Under the pieces are notes generated by a model. The model was given only the letters and a program-made list of their open reading frames with translations. It was not told where the DNA came from and ran no database searches. 42,717 nt of DNA from an uncultured Candidatus Berkelbacteria bacterium (lineage in GTDB: Bacteria; Patescibacteriota; UBA1384; 2-12-FULL-50-11): positions 1 through 42,717 of the forward strand of contig CAIMEH010000023.1 in NCBI GenBank assembly GCA_903839975.1, read 5' to 3'. The translations under genes were made by a program, and so were the position numbers. Positions 7,047 to 14,808 of this stretch are shown here, in pieces; the stretch's first letter is position 1, and every line of letters begins with the position of its first letter.

Positions 7047-7577
7047 ATGTCGTTTACTTCTTTTGGGGATCAAATCTTCAGCATCTTGAAGCTTGCTTGG
7101 GATAAAGCACCGCAGATAATTTTAACCCTAGTTTTGGGTACCATTCTAATAAAAGTAATCAGTTTGGTAATTGGCGGCGCCATAAGAGTTTCTAGGGCAA
7201 ACGAGGCGATGAAAGGGATCCTCATGACAGTTATTAATATTGCCCTATGGCTATTCTTGTTGGCGGCAATTATGCAACAAGTAGGCCTTACTCAGATAGC
7301 ACTAGCCTTGTCTGGCGGAACAGTTATTCTTGGCTTGGCTATCTCGAGCGGCTCTTCAGCCTTCGTTCAGGATCTGGTGTCAGGCTTATTCTTAGCAGAA
7401 GATCCGGACTTTAAAGTTGGCGATCGCCTAAAAATAGAGGATGTTGAAGGGGTAATCGAACGAATGGACGCCCGCAAAATTCGTTTGCGAGATGATAAGG
7501 GCCTGCTTCATATTTTCCCAAACTCAACTTTCGATAAAGCGGCATGGATAGTAATACAAAAAAGAGTGAGGGGGTAG
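7047..7577 (+). CDS. Small MscS-family mechanosensitive ion channel
   Basis: This 176-residue membrane protein has two or three N-terminal helices. The MscS pore helix and beta domain follow: a Gly/Ala/Ser-rich segment (GLAISSGSSAFVQDLVSGLFL, about residues 96-116), then FKVGDRLKIEDVEGVIERM and the closing FPNSTFD motif. Such channels open under membrane tension to release solutes on osmotic downshift. It is shorter than E. coli MscS (286 residues), lacking most of the C-terminal vestibule. It is followed immediately, with no gap, by a small membrane protein and then htrA, suggesting an envelope-stress operon. Confidence 0.9.
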   Translation: MSFTSFGDQIFSILKLAWDKAPQIILTLVLGTILIKVISLVIGGAIRVSRANEAMKGILMTVINIALWLFLLAAIMQQVGLTQIALALSGGTVILGLAISSGSSAFVQDLVSGLFLAEDPDFKVGDRLKIEDVEGVIERMDARKIRLRDDKGLLHIFPNSTFDKAAWIVIQKRVRG

Positions 7578-7829
7578 ATGAGCACAGTTGATGTAATTAA
7601 TTATCTTTCAATTACAGTTCTGATAGGGTTTATTATTGCCCTTGGATTCTTGATCTCATTACTATATCGAGCCAATAAACTTGTTTATAAACTCGATCAC
7701 CTGCAAGAAACTTTTAAAAAATTTGTTGAAGAAATTGTGCCAGCAATCGTTAATATCGGTACGGTAACGACCGCCGTACACGGCGTGTTGCGGGCGATGA
7801 CAGATCATAAGAAGGAGAAAAAAGACTAA
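7578..7829 (+). CDS. Small membrane protein between mscS and htrA
   Basis: This 83-residue protein has one strong hydrophobic segment (about residues 8-30). An amphipathic, charged helix follows (KLDHLQETFKKFVEEI), with a Lys-rich tail. The start abuts the mscS stop and the stop overlaps the htrA ATG by one base, so it belongs to the operon. It resembles DUF948-type proteins in build, but I do not assign a family. Confidence 0.75.
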   Translation: MSTVDVINYLSITVLIGFIIALGFLISLLYRANKLVYKLDHLQETFKKFVEEIVPAIVNIGTVTTAVHGVLRAMTDHKKEKKD

Positions 7830-9016
7830 TGCCAAAACCAGAAATTAAAATTAAATTAGACGGTAAAAAGTTGGGAATATGGGCTGCCAAAGGGTTGTCC
7901 GTTATTTTAATTAGCGCAATTGGGGTGCTTTTTGTTTTATATTTTTTGTCGGCTACTCAAACAGGTGAAAGAATCCGAACCAGCTTAGGTCTAAACAATT
8001 TAAAAACCTTCACAATAAATACGACCAATAATGAGACGATAAATGTTCAAGAGTCGTCGGCTGTTATTGATGCCAGTAAAGCGGTGTCGCCGGCAGTAGT
8101 TAGTGTTACCAGTAAAGCTACCTCGGTTCAAAACGTTTTTGGATTCGGCGTTATTCAAGCACCAACAGTCTCTGGTACCGGTATGATTTTAACCAGCGAT
8201 GGCCTGATTGCTACTAATAAACACGTAGTCACTGGTAACACGAATTTTGTAGTTACTACTTCTGACGGTACTAACTACGACGCTACGGTTGTGGCAACTG
8301 ACCCAGTAACGGACATTGCTTTCTTGAAGGTAACCGCCCATGGCTTGCCAGTTGCTAACCTTGGAGACTCTGGCTCATTGCAGGTTGGTCAGTGGGTAAT
8401 TGCTATCGGTAACGCGCTTGGCCAGTTCCAGAATACCGTTACTTCCGGTGTAGTTTCTGGTTTGAATAGAACCGCCACCCCAAGTGACGGCAACGGCAAT
8501 ACCGAGACTTTGGAAGGCTTAATTCAGACGGACGCAGCCATCAACCCAGGTAACTCTGGTGGTCCGTTGTTGAATTTGCAGGGTCAAGTCGTTGGAATTA
8601 ATACCGCCATTGCTGGCGATGCTCAGAACCTAGGCTTCGTTATTCCGTCAAACGTTCTAAAACAGTCGCTCGATTCCTACACCAAGAACGGAAAAATTTT
8701 GCGTCCTTACATTGGCGTTCAATACGAAACTATCACTAGCACGGTTGCTAAGTCGTTAAGCTTGCCAGCAAATAACGGCGCCTTAGTTACAGCTTCTGGT
8801 GGTGGCTCGGCTATCTCTGCTAATTCGCCAGCTGCTACGGCCGGACTACAAAACAACGACATTATAACCAAGGTTAATAGCACGAATATTGACCAGAATA
8901 ATCCGTTGTCGATTGTAATCCAGAGTTTTAATCCTGGTGACAAGATTTCCATCACGATTCTTCGTGGTGGTAAAAGCCAGACTCTTAGCCTGACGCTGGG
9001 AACGCTAGGGAACTAA
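7829..9016 (+). CDS. HtrA/DegP-like membrane-anchored serine protease
   Basis: This protein degrades misfolded extracytoplasmic proteins. It has one membrane anchor (about residues 20-42), a trypsin-like domain with the complete triad (His132 in NKHVV, Asp162 in TDIAFLKV, Ser243 in GNSGGPL), and a C-terminal PDZ domain (about 300-390, ending in a DKISITILRGG-type strand). The length of 395 fits DegS/HtrA proteins with a single PDZ. It is the last gene of the mscS operon and is followed by a strong terminator. Confidence 0.95.
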   Translation: MPKPEIKIKLDGKKLGIWAAKGLSVILISAIGVLFVLYFLSATQTGERIRTSLGLNNLKTFTINTTNNETINVQESSAVIDASKAVSPAVVSVTSKATSVQNVFGFGVIQAPTVSGTGMILTSDGLIATNKHVVTGNTNFVVTTSDGTNYDATVVATDPVTDIAFLKVTAHGLPVANLGDSGSLQVGQWVIAIGNALGQFQNTVTSGVVSGLNRTATPSDGNGNTETLEGLIQTDAAINPGNSGGPLLNLQGQVVGINTAIAGDAQNLGFVIPSNVLKQSLDSYTKNGKILRPYIGVQYETITSTVAKSLSLPANNGALVTASGGGSAISANSPAATAGLQNNDIITKVNSTNIDQNNPLSIVIQSFNPGDKISITILRGGKSQTLSLTLGTLGN

Positions 9017-9031
9017 ATTTAATTTGCAGGG

Positions 9032-9070
9032 AGGCCCGCACCCTTTTTGTGAGGGTCAGGGGCCTTTTTG
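9032..9070 (+). terminator. Terminator after htrA
   Basis: AGGCC...GGCCT outer stem with an inner ACCCT...AGGGT stem, followed by five T. The same bases can pair with 9079-9094 in an alternative hairpin. Confidence 0.7.
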
Positions 9071-9146
9071 CGAGCCGGCCCCTAGGCCCTCACACTCCCT
9101 ACCCCGAAACGCTGCCACGGGCGTGAGGAGAAAATCCAGGCGAAAT
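9052..9146. repeat. Left arm of an imperfect inverted repeat flanking the gene at 9249-9545
   Basis: The reverse complement of 9652-9747 matches this arm in order: CCCCTAGGCCCT (9079-9090), CCCTACCCC (9097-9105) and GGAGAAAATCC (9127-9137), with diverged bases between. The similarity fades inward through GAAAT and AATTTCT blocks toward 9190. The arm also folds on itself. Confidence 0.65.
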
Positions 9147-9204
9147 CGCAAAGCCTAATCGGCACGTTACATCACAATTTCTGGGATTTTCTAATTAAAA
9201 ATAA

Positions 9205-9243
9205 GGCCCATCAAAACTGATTGAAAATCGGTTTTGATGGGCC
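9205..9243 (-). terminator. Strong hairpin terminator of the minus-strand small gene
   Basis: A 13-bp perfect stem (9205-9217 with 9231-9243) is extended by four more pairs around a 5-base loop. Reading on the minus strand it is followed by TTATTTTT. It sits just after the stop of the gene at 9249-9545. Confidence 0.85.
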
Positions 9244-9248
9244 AGGTG

Positions 9249-9545
9249 CTAGTTTTTGATATTCCCCGCCGTGAAATAGCGTCTCAAAAGGGGGCGTCTC
9301 GCTATGTTAATCATCCAAACCACTAGGGAGACGATAAGTATGCCTATGACATCAGCATAAAACGGGTAATTAAATGTACGATAATACGTTTGTGCTGCGC
9401 AAGCACCAGTCATAGCTATTACTAAAAGCTTTGTCGCACCTAGTAATAGCGACTCGCATAGCTCAAAGCAATGACCTCTAGCTTTATCGATCGCACCCGT
9501 AGTATCTACAATGACACAAAGCATGAGTAGCATAACAACGTTCAT
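9249..9545 (-). CDS. Small hydrophobic membrane protein between inverted arms
   Basis: This 98-residue protein has three hydrophobic stretches (about 2-14, 37-52, 64-82) and a basic C-terminus (RRPLLRRYF). An AGGAGG Shine-Dalgarno sequence lies six to seven bases before the ATG. A possible promoter (TTGATT, 17 bases, ATAATT) sits upstream, and a strong terminator follows. It is therefore a stand-alone transcription unit opposing htrA. I recognise no family. Flanking inverted arms and an isolated setting suggest a cargo gene of a small mobile or relic element. Confidence 0.65.
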   Translation of the reverse strand: MNVVMLLMLCVIVDTTGAIDKARGHCFELCESLLLGATKLLVIAMTGACAAQTYYRTFNYPFYADVIGILIVSLVVWMINIARRPLLRRYFTAGNIKN

Positions 9546-9651
9546 TCTTTGCCTCCTCGGCCGAAGATTTGAAGAAATTATGGCAGGAATCTACTAATAA
9601 TCAATGGAAATCCGAGAAATTTTTAGTTGGCCGTCAGTTCAATGTTTAAAA

Positions 9652-9747
9652 ATTTCGTTAAGGATTTTCTCCATACCTCTGTGAGGGCGAGTGGGGGTAG
9701 GGTCGCAAGGGCCTAGGGGGCGACTTCGCAAATCAGCCCCCTGGCCT
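9652..9747. repeat. Right arm of the imperfect inverted repeat
   Basis: This is the partner of 9052-9146. It contains a hairpin GGCCTAGGGGGC...GCCCCCTGGCC (about 9709-9746) that can act as a terminator for either flank. Confidence 0.65.
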
Positions 9748-9779
9748 TTGCACATGGTGCTTGTACGAAAAATAAATTT

Positions 9780-10631
9780 CTAGTTTGGTAAAAAGAAAGC
9801 GTAACGGTCGAAGCCAGCTAGGTCTTTGCGGACGTCTATTTCGTAGCCTGGCAGAGTTTTTTCGGCGATATCTTTTACTGGGTCGCCGTGAGTGTGCCAG
9901 AATTCGATAGCAGCGATACCGTCTTTCTTGAGATATTTACCGATCTGCTCGAGGAATGGCTTGATGTAAAGCATACCGTCTTCGCCTGCCTCGATAGCAA
10001 TCATTGGCTCCCAATCTAAAATCTGTTCTGAAACAAAAGCTAGTTTCTGGGTTGGAACATAAGGTAAGTTGGCGACGATAAGGTCGTATTTTTTTTCTGG
10101 GACGTTCTCGAATAAATCGCTCTGAATAAATTCAACATCGACTTTCAATTTTTTAGCGTTCTCGGCGGCTAGATCTAAAGCATCCTCAGAGATATCGGTG
10201 GCAGTGATAGTTGCGCCAGGGAAATATTTTTTTAGGGCTAAGGCAATTGGGCCGGCGCCAGTACCGATTTCAAGAAAGTCGCCGTGCTCTAATTTGTAAT
10301 CCTTAATCTCATGGATAAGTTGTTCAACTAGCTGCTCGGTTTCTGGACGGGGGATAAGCGCACGTTCGTCGCTTTTCAGTTTCCAGCCCATAAAGGCCTG
10401 ATCGCCGACGATATAGGCAACTGGGGCGCCGTTGAGGCGTTTGGCCACAGCTTCCATTAGGGTGTCGAAGGTGGCGTCGTCGAGCTGGTCGTCGTATTTG
10501 CCAACCAGCGAACCGGTATCGGCTTTTAAAATTTCAGATAAAAATATCTCGGCTTCGCGAGCGCCATGAATATATCCGGCATCCTCAAGTCGAGAAGCTG
10601 CCTGTTTAACGGCCTCTTCAACTGTTCTCAT
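9780..10631 (-). CDS. prmC: Peptide chain release factor N5-glutamine methyltransferase
   Basis: PrmC methylates the Gln of the GGQ motif in release factors. The SAM-binding motif [13 protein letters not shown] and the active-site motif NLPYVP are present; the canonical form is NPPY, and the NLPY variant still keeps Asn and Tyr. An N-terminal helical domain (residues 1-85) ends in a typical PVAYIVG turn. I choose the ATG at 10631, which overlaps the prfA stop by 14 bases, over an ATG five codons upstream, because the protein then begins MRTVEEAVK like its relatives. It sits directly downstream of its substrate gene, the usual arrangement. Confidence 0.94.
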   Translation of the reverse strand: MRTVEEAVKQAASRLEDAGYIHGAREAEIFLSEILKADTGSLVGKYDDQLDDATFDTLMEAVAKRLNGAPVAYIVGDQAFMGWKLKSDERALIPRPETEQLVEQLIHEIKDYKLEHGDFLEIGTGAGPIALALKKYFPGATITATDISEDALDLAAENAKKLKVDVEFIQSDLFENVPEKKYDLIVANLPYVPTQKLAFVSEQILDWEPMIAIEAGEDGMLYIKPFLEQIGKYLKKDGIAAIEFWHTHGDPVKDIAEKTLPGYEIDVRKDLAGFDRYAFFLPN

Positions 10632-11550
10632 CTGTAGATATACCAAGATTAGCTTCTTGTAGGGCTTCCGTTACTTTTTCTAAATCTCCGTCCAAAATCG
10701 CGTCCATATTATGCCAAGATTTGTTAATACGGTGGTCAGTGATACGGCTTTGCGGGAAATTATAGGTTCGGATTTTGTCGGAGCGGTCGCCAGATTTAAT
10801 CATATCGCGACGCATTGAGCCGACAGAATCGTTCTGTTCGCCCTGTTGACGCTCCCACAGACGAGCACGCAAAACGTTCATAGCTTTGTCTTTGTTTTTG
10901 AGCTGAGAGCGCTCATCCTGACAGGTAACAACAATTCCGGTTGGAATATGGGTAATGCGAACGGCTGAGTCGGTGGTGTTAACACCCTGACCACCGTGAC
11001 CACCGGAGCGGTAGACATCTACGCGAAGATCGCTTGGATTTATTTGGGCGTCGACTTCTTTAACTTCTGGTAGCACGGCAACAGAAGCGGCGGAGGTGTG
11101 AATACGACCAGATTTCTCGGTTTTTGGTACGCGCTGAACTCGGTGAACACCGCCCTCAAAACGAAGTTTCGAGTAGGCGCCATCACCTTTGATGATAGCC
11201 ACGGCCGATTTAATGCCGCCAAGTTCGGAGAGACTGCTTTCAACCAATTCCATTCTCCAGCCCATGCGCTCGGCGTAACGCTGATACATACGTAACAGCT
11301 CGCGAGCAAATAGCTCAGCCTCATCGCCACCTGTACCGGCACGAATTTCAAGAATGGCGTTACGCTGGTTGAGTGGATTGGCGGCGTCAAGTTGACGCTT
11401 GAGTTTGTTGATCTCGTCTTGGGCCAAATCGCGGATATCGCGGTCGTCCGTACTTGCGTACAGCTCTTCGGCTTCTTTAAGTTGTTCGAGCAATGTCGAG
11501 TCCGCAGGGCGAGAGCTCCGAGGCGTAGCCGACGATTCCTTCTCGTTCAT
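10618..11550 (-). CDS. prfA: Peptide chain release factor 1 with reduced N-terminal domain
   Basis: RF1 recognises UAA and UAG and triggers peptide release. The release motif GGQ (in [16 protein letters not shown]) is present. The codon-recognition tripeptide is P-K-T (in [14 protein letters not shown]), fitting the RF1 pattern PxT and not the SPF of RF2. At 310 residues it is about 50 shorter than E. coli RF1; the missing part is the N-terminal helical domain 1. TAAAAT lies six bases before the ATG (11557-11562, minus strand), predicting a leaderless message. prmC overlaps its 3' end. Confidence 0.95.
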   Translation of the reverse strand: MNEKESSATPRSSRPADSTLLEQLKEAEELYASTDDRDIRDLAQDEINKLKRQLDAANPLNQRNAILEIRAGTGGDEAELFARELLRMYQRYAERMGWRMELVESSLSELGGIKSAVAIIKGDGAYSKLRFEGGVHRVQRVPKTEKSGRIHTSAASVAVLPEVKEVDAQINPSDLRVDVYRSGGHGGQGVNTTDSAVRITHIPTGIVVTCQDERSQLKNKDKAMNVLRARLWERQQGEQNDSVGSMRRDMIKSGDRSDKIRTYNFPQSRITDHRINKSWHNMDAILDGDLEKVTEALQEANLGISTDENS

Positions 11551-11556
11551 AGGTAC

Positions 11557-11562
11557 ATTTTA
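11557..11562 (-). promoter_or_regulatory. -10 box TAAAAT of prfA-prmC
   Basis: TAAAAT, then GTACCT, then ATG at 11550. No Shine-Dalgarno sequence. Divergent from the promoter at 11575. Confidence 0.6.
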
Positions 11563-11574
11563 CCAGAGAACAGG

Positions 11575-11603
11575 TTGAATTACACGTATAAAAATGTTTA
11601 AAT
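11575..11603 (+). promoter_or_regulatory. Promoter of the small gene at 11626
   Basis: TTGAAT (11575-11580), a 17-base spacer, TTAAAT (11598-11603). The predicted leader carries GGAGGTGA. Confidence 0.5.
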
Positions 11604-11625
11604 TGCCCCATTGGAGGTGAGATCT

Positions 11626-11895
11626 TTGTTCTTTGGTACTGTAGAATATAAAAAATCTCGACGTAAGGCGAGGTTTCTCAAGATGAAATATAAAATATTT
11701 GAGAAACTATATTTCTGGCAACTTAAAAGACTTCCTGAAAAGGAGTGGTCTGAGCCTACGTTACGAGGCAGAATCTTCCGTTGGACTATGCTCAGATACA
11801 TTATGCTCGGCGGCCGATTTCTCGGGGAAGAACTAGGACAAGTGGAGGCTGGATTCCGTGAGTTGGAAAGAAGACGTTCGGTTCGAGCAACTTGA
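11626..11895 (+). CDS. Small basic protein, unrecognised
   Basis: The product is an 89-residue, Arg/Lys- and aromatic-rich protein with alternating basic and hydrophobic stretches (YKKSRRKARF, KYKIFEKLYFWQLKRL) and a charged end. A GGAGGTGA Shine-Dalgarno sequence (11613-11620) sits five bases before a TTG at 11626. The upstream TTG at 11611 is in frame but would place that sequence inside the gene. A strong terminator follows, so this is a monocistronic unit. I recognise no family; a nucleic-acid or membrane-surface binding role is possible from its charge. Confidence 0.55.
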   Translation: MFFGTVEYKKSRRKARFLKMKYKIFEKLYFWQLKRLPEKEWSEPTLRGRIFRWTMLRYIMLGGRFLGEELGQVEAGFRELERRRSVRAT

Positions 11896-11920
11896 GCTTA
11901 TAGCTTTTTAAGCTACTTTC

Positions 11921-11948
11921 GCCACCCGGTTCCCGGGTGGCCTTTTCT
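11921..11948 (+). terminator. Terminator after the small basic gene
   Basis: Perfect 9-bp stem GCCACCCGG/CCGGGTGGC with a TTC loop, followed by CTTTTCTC. It overlaps no gene and lies just before the rpmE promoter. Confidence 0.85.
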
Positions 11949-11949
11949 C

Positions 11950-11978
11950 TTGATGACCTGTTAGCAATCTGATACAAT
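11950..11978 (+). promoter_or_regulatory. Promoter of the rpmE-rpsB-tsf operon
   Basis: TTGATG (11950-11955), 17-base spacer, TACAAT (11973-11978). The ATG of rpmE is ten bases downstream, so the leader is only a few bases long. Confidence 0.7.
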
Positions 11979-11988
11979 TTCCTAGTAA

Positions 11989-12231
11989 ATGAAGAAAGAC
12001 ATCCATCCACAATATTTTCAGGCAAAGGCCGTTTGTTCGTGCGGCAACACTTTTGAGATTGGCGCAACTGTGCCAGAGTATCGTCTTGAAGTTTGTTCCG
12101 CTTGCCACCCGCTTTATACCGGTAAGATGAAGATTATGGACACCGCTGGACGTCTTGACCGCTTCAAAGCTCGTCTCGATAAAACAGAAGCCACTAAAGC
12201 TGCTAAACCAGCCAAGAAAGGTGCTAAGTAA
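11989..12231 (+). CDS. rpmE: Large-subunit ribosomal protein bL31
   Basis: This 80-residue bL31 has zinc ligands in CSCGNTF (residues 16-18) and CSACHP, so it is the zinc-containing form. The start MKKDIHPQYF is typical of the family. The C-terminus is extended by a Lys/Ala-rich tail. There is no Shine-Dalgarno sequence, and the promoter's -10 lies ten bases before the ATG, so initiation is near-leaderless. It is followed two bases later by rpsB. Confidence 0.95.
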   Translation: MKKDIHPQYFQAKAVCSCGNTFEIGATVPEYRLEVCSACHPLYTGKMKIMDTAGRLDRFKARLDKTEATKAAKPAKKGAK

Positions 12232-12233
12232 TT

Positions 12234-13097
12234 ATGGCATTGCCAACACTTATTGAACTCGCCGAATCCGGCGCCCACTTCGGACATCACCGTTCATTGA
12301 CCTATCCTAAAGCCAAAGGTTTTGTATTTATGGTTAAGAGCAACGTTGCTTTAATCGATTTAGAGCAGACTCAGAACGCAATTGAAAACGCTCAGAAAAT
12401 TATTGATGCTCACCGAAAGAGCGGTAAAAGCATTCTTTTTGTTGGCACCAAGCGTTCCATTCGTGGCGTTGTTCGTGAAGTTGCCGAAAGTATCGGTGCC
12501 TCGTTTATCAACGAGCGCTGGTTCGGTGGCACTTTAACCAACTTTGCTACCATCGAAGAGAGCATAAAGCGCATGACAGATATCGAAGAGTTTTTGGCCG
12601 GTCCAAAAGCCGCTAAATTAACCAAGAAAGACCGTCTTATGACCGAGCGTAAATTAGCTCGTTATCATCGTTTCTTGCAAGGTTTGGCCGGTTTGAAAGC
12701 TATGCCAGATCTAATTATTCTTGCTAGCGCCAGCGAAGATGGCATTGCCATCGCCGAGGCTAACCAGCTCGATATTCCGGTTATGGCTATCACCGACACC
12801 GACATGAACCCAGACAAGGTTACTTACCCAATTCCAGCTAACGACGACGCTCCAAAAGCTGTCGAGTTAATCTTGCGCGCCATGGTTGAAGTTCCTGGTT
12901 CAAAGAAAGCCAAAGTTGAGGCCGAGGTTGAAGAAGTTTCCGAGGAAACTCCAGAAGAACCAAAAGCCGAGAAAAAAGCTTCAACCAAGAAAACTGCTGC
13001 CAAAGAAGTTAAAGAACCAAAAAAGGCTGCTAAAAAAGCCGAACCAAAAGCTGCTAAAAAGCCAGCTGCCAAAAAAGCTACCAAGAAAACTAAGTAA
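12234..13097 (+). CDS. rpsB: Small-subunit ribosomal protein uS2 with long Lys/Ala tail
   Basis: uS2 binds between head and body of the 30S subunit. The core carries the usual signatures: GAHFGHH near the N-terminus, LFVGTKR, and NERWFGGTLTNF, then an AITDTDMNPDKVTYPIPAND stretch. After about residue 225 comes a low-complexity tail of about 60 residues, first Glu-rich then repeated KKA/KAA units. This tail is not part of the conserved fold and may bind RNA. rpsB followed by tsf is the common bacterial order. Confidence 0.97.
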   Translation: MALPTLIELAESGAHFGHHRSLTYPKAKGFVFMVKSNVALIDLEQTQNAIENAQKIIDAHRKSGKSILFVGTKRSIRGVVREVAESIGASFINERWFGGTLTNFATIEESIKRMTDIEEFLAGPKAAKLTKKDRLMTERKLARYHRFLQGLAGLKAMPDLIILASASEDGIAIAEANQLDIPVMAITDTDMNPDKVTYPIPANDDAPKAVELILRAMVEVPGSKKAKVEAEVEEVSEETPEEPKAEKKASTKKTAAKEVKEPKKAAKKAEPKAAKKPAAKKATKKTK

Positions 13098-13109
13098 GAA
13101 GGAGGACGA

Positions 13110-13568
13110 ATGGCCATCTCAGTTGACCAGATTAAAGAACTACGCGCCGAAACCGGACTCGGTATTCACGATGTTAAAAAAGCCCTTGAAGACGCAAACG
13201 GTGACAAGAAAAAGGCTTTAGAACTTCTTAAAGAGAAGGGTTTGTCTGTTGTTGCCAAAAGAGCCGATCGTGCTACCTCACAAGGTTTGGTCGAGGTTTA
13301 CGCTCACGGCGGCCGTATCGGGGCCATGGCTGAGGTTAACTGCGAGACCGACTTTGTTTCTCGTAACGACGATTTCAAAACTTTTGCTCACGACGTCGTT
13401 CTACAGATTGCTTCGATGAATCCAGAGAGCGTTGAAGAGCTGCTGAAACAGGAATTCTTCAAAGACCCAAGCAAAACCATAAGCGAGTATCTTACCGAGA
13501 TCGTTGCTAAAACAGGAGAAAATATCAAGATTTCCAGATTCTCTAGGTTTGAACTTGGTGTCGACTAA
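13110..13568 (+). CDS. tsf: Elongation factor Ts, short form
   Basis: EF-Ts exchanges GDP on EF-Tu. The N-terminal UBA-like domain (residues 1-40, ELRAETGLGIHDVKKAL) and the core motif MAEVNCETDFVSRND are complete. The protein ends in GENIKISRFSRFEL, the normal closing strand of short EF-Ts proteins. At 152 residues it is shorter than E. coli EF-Ts (283) and near the minimum for a working factor. The start has an AAGGAGG Shine-Dalgarno sequence. A second, diverged copy of the last 22 codons follows at 13616-13680. Confidence 0.94.
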   Translation: MAISVDQIKELRAETGLGIHDVKKALEDANGDKKKALELLKEKGLSVVAKRADRATSQGLVEVYAHGGRIGAMAEVNCETDFVSRNDDFKTFAHDVVLQIASMNPESVEELLKQEFFKDPSKTISEYLTEIVAKTGENIKISRFSRFELGVD

Positions 13569-13615
13569 TATTCTTCGGACTGATTTCCTCCTATCGCTGT
13601 GCTCAGTCGTAAATG

Positions 13616-13680
13616 GTCGCAAAACAGGTGAGAACATTAAGATCTCCCGCATCTCTCGCTTCGAACTCGGCCAGGACTAA
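13616..13680 (+). pseudogene. Detached second copy of the 3' end of tsf
   Basis: These 65 bases encode a tail almost identical in protein to the end of tsf (GENIKISRISRFELGQD, stop) but with most third codon positions changed and one base missing in an A run. It has no start codon and no connection to an open frame. About 47 bases of unrelated DNA separate it from the intact tsf. Confidence 0.85.
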
Positions 13681-13718
13681 TCGCCAATCGTTTCTAGATT
13701 TTTGGCTAATTTTCAGGC

Positions 13719-13724
13719 TATACT
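13719..13724 (+). promoter_or_regulatory. -10 box TATACT before the glycosyltransferase gene
   Basis: TATACT, seven bases, ATG at 13732. No Shine-Dalgarno sequence. Confidence 0.55.
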
Positions 13725-13731
13725 TGCTTTA

Positions 13732-14808
13732 ATGAAGCCAATTCGGGTGGTTCAGGTAGTAACTGATAGTAATCAAACTGGCGCACCTAGTCAGGTTTTA
13801 TTCCTATTACAAGGCCTAAAAGGCAAACTCGATAATCATATTATCTGTACCGAGGGCTGGCTAACTGAAGAAGTTCGTAAAAGCACCGACGCTACTATTC
13901 ATCTGATCGATGATAATCTTTCACGCGACAAACAAATAAAGAAGATTAAATCTCTGTATAAAGTGATTCAACCAGACATTATTCACTGTCATGGTGTTAG
14001 ATCTACCTACGTTGGCAGATTTGCCGCAGCCGACAGTGTCGCCAAGGTTGTTTTTACCGAACATCTTTGGACAAACGATTTTCACTTACCACAAAGATTC
14101 CGTGAGATTGTTCAGGTTGCAATGATGCGACGTTTATCAAGTCGGGCCGACGTTGTTATTGCGGTTTCCGAAGCTGTTAAAGCATTTCTAATTAAGAGAA
14201 GGATTGTTGATAAGAATAAAATCCGTATAGTTAGTGGAGCTATTTTGCCGCAAGAACAGACCGCTCTTCCACTGAAGAATACCATCGGTACTCTTGGCAC
14301 CCTAACTTTCATTAAGGGCACCGACGTTCTGCTTGGGGCTGTGGCGATTACTAAAACTACGATCCCAGACATCCGATGTCTAATTGGAGGCGACGGTCCA
14401 GATCGAAAGATGTTGGAAAAACTGGCTGAAACGTTGGAGATCGCACAAAATGTTGAATTTCTTGGTGCTCAGGACGGTTCTAAGGAATTTATTAAGCAAC
14501 TAGATTGCTACATACAGGCTTCGCTAAGCGAGTCTTTCGGGATGGTAATTCTTGAAGCGATGTCGGCCGGCCGGCCAGTAATCGTCAACGACGCTGGTGG
14601 AATGCCAGAACTGGTTAAAGATGGCGGTGGCCTGGTATTCAAAAAGAACTCGGCTGAATCGTTGGCCAAGAATATTATTGAGCTACTTGGCGATAAAAAA
14701 CTGACAGCTAAGCTCTCGAATGAGGCTGCCAAGATTGCTCGTAAATATGATATAAAAACAATGGCGGATAAAAATTTAGAAATTTACCAGGAGCTAATGA
14801 ACAAATGA
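13732..14808 (+). CDS. GT4-family glycosyltransferase
   Basis: This GT-B fold enzyme would transfer a sugar from a nucleotide donor to an envelope lipid or polysaccharide. The N-terminal half carries VVQVVTDSNQTGAPSQV. The C-terminal donor-binding domain has GGDGPDRKMLEKLAE and the E-x7-E motif in SESFGMVILEAMSAGRPVI. I start at the ATG at 13732 because it follows a -10 box; an upstream TTG (13702) would add ten residues not typical of the family. It overlaps the PIG-L gene by ATGA, so the two probably act on the same glycan. Donor and acceptor cannot be told. Confidence 0.9.
   Translation: MKPIRVVQVVTDSNQTGAPSQVLFLLQGLKGKLDNHIICTEGWLTEEVRKSTDATIHLIDDNLSRDKQIKKIKSLYKVIQPDIIHCHGVRSTYVGRFAAADSVAKVVFTEHLWTNDFHLPQRFREIVQVAMMRRLSSRADVVIAVSEAVKAFLIKRRIVDKNKIRIVSGAILPQEQTALPLKNTIGTLGTLTFIKGTDVLLGAVAITKTTIPDIRCLIGGDGPDRKMLEKLAETLEIAQNVEFLGAQDGSKEFIKQLDCYIQASLSESFGMVILEAMSAGRPVIVNDAGGMPELVKDGGGLVFKKNSAESLAKNIIELLGDKKLTAKLSNEAAKIARKYDIKTMADKNLEIYQELMNK

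Noticed and set aside
9127-9193. Integron attC-like site or CRISPR repeat in the structured region after htrA
   Set aside because: There is no paired core site of attC type, no integrase, and no regularly spaced repeats.
12886-13221. Lys/Pro-rich open frame overlapping rpsB and tsf
   Set aside because: It is a frame-shifted reading of the low-complexity rpsB tail and runs across the rpsB stop.
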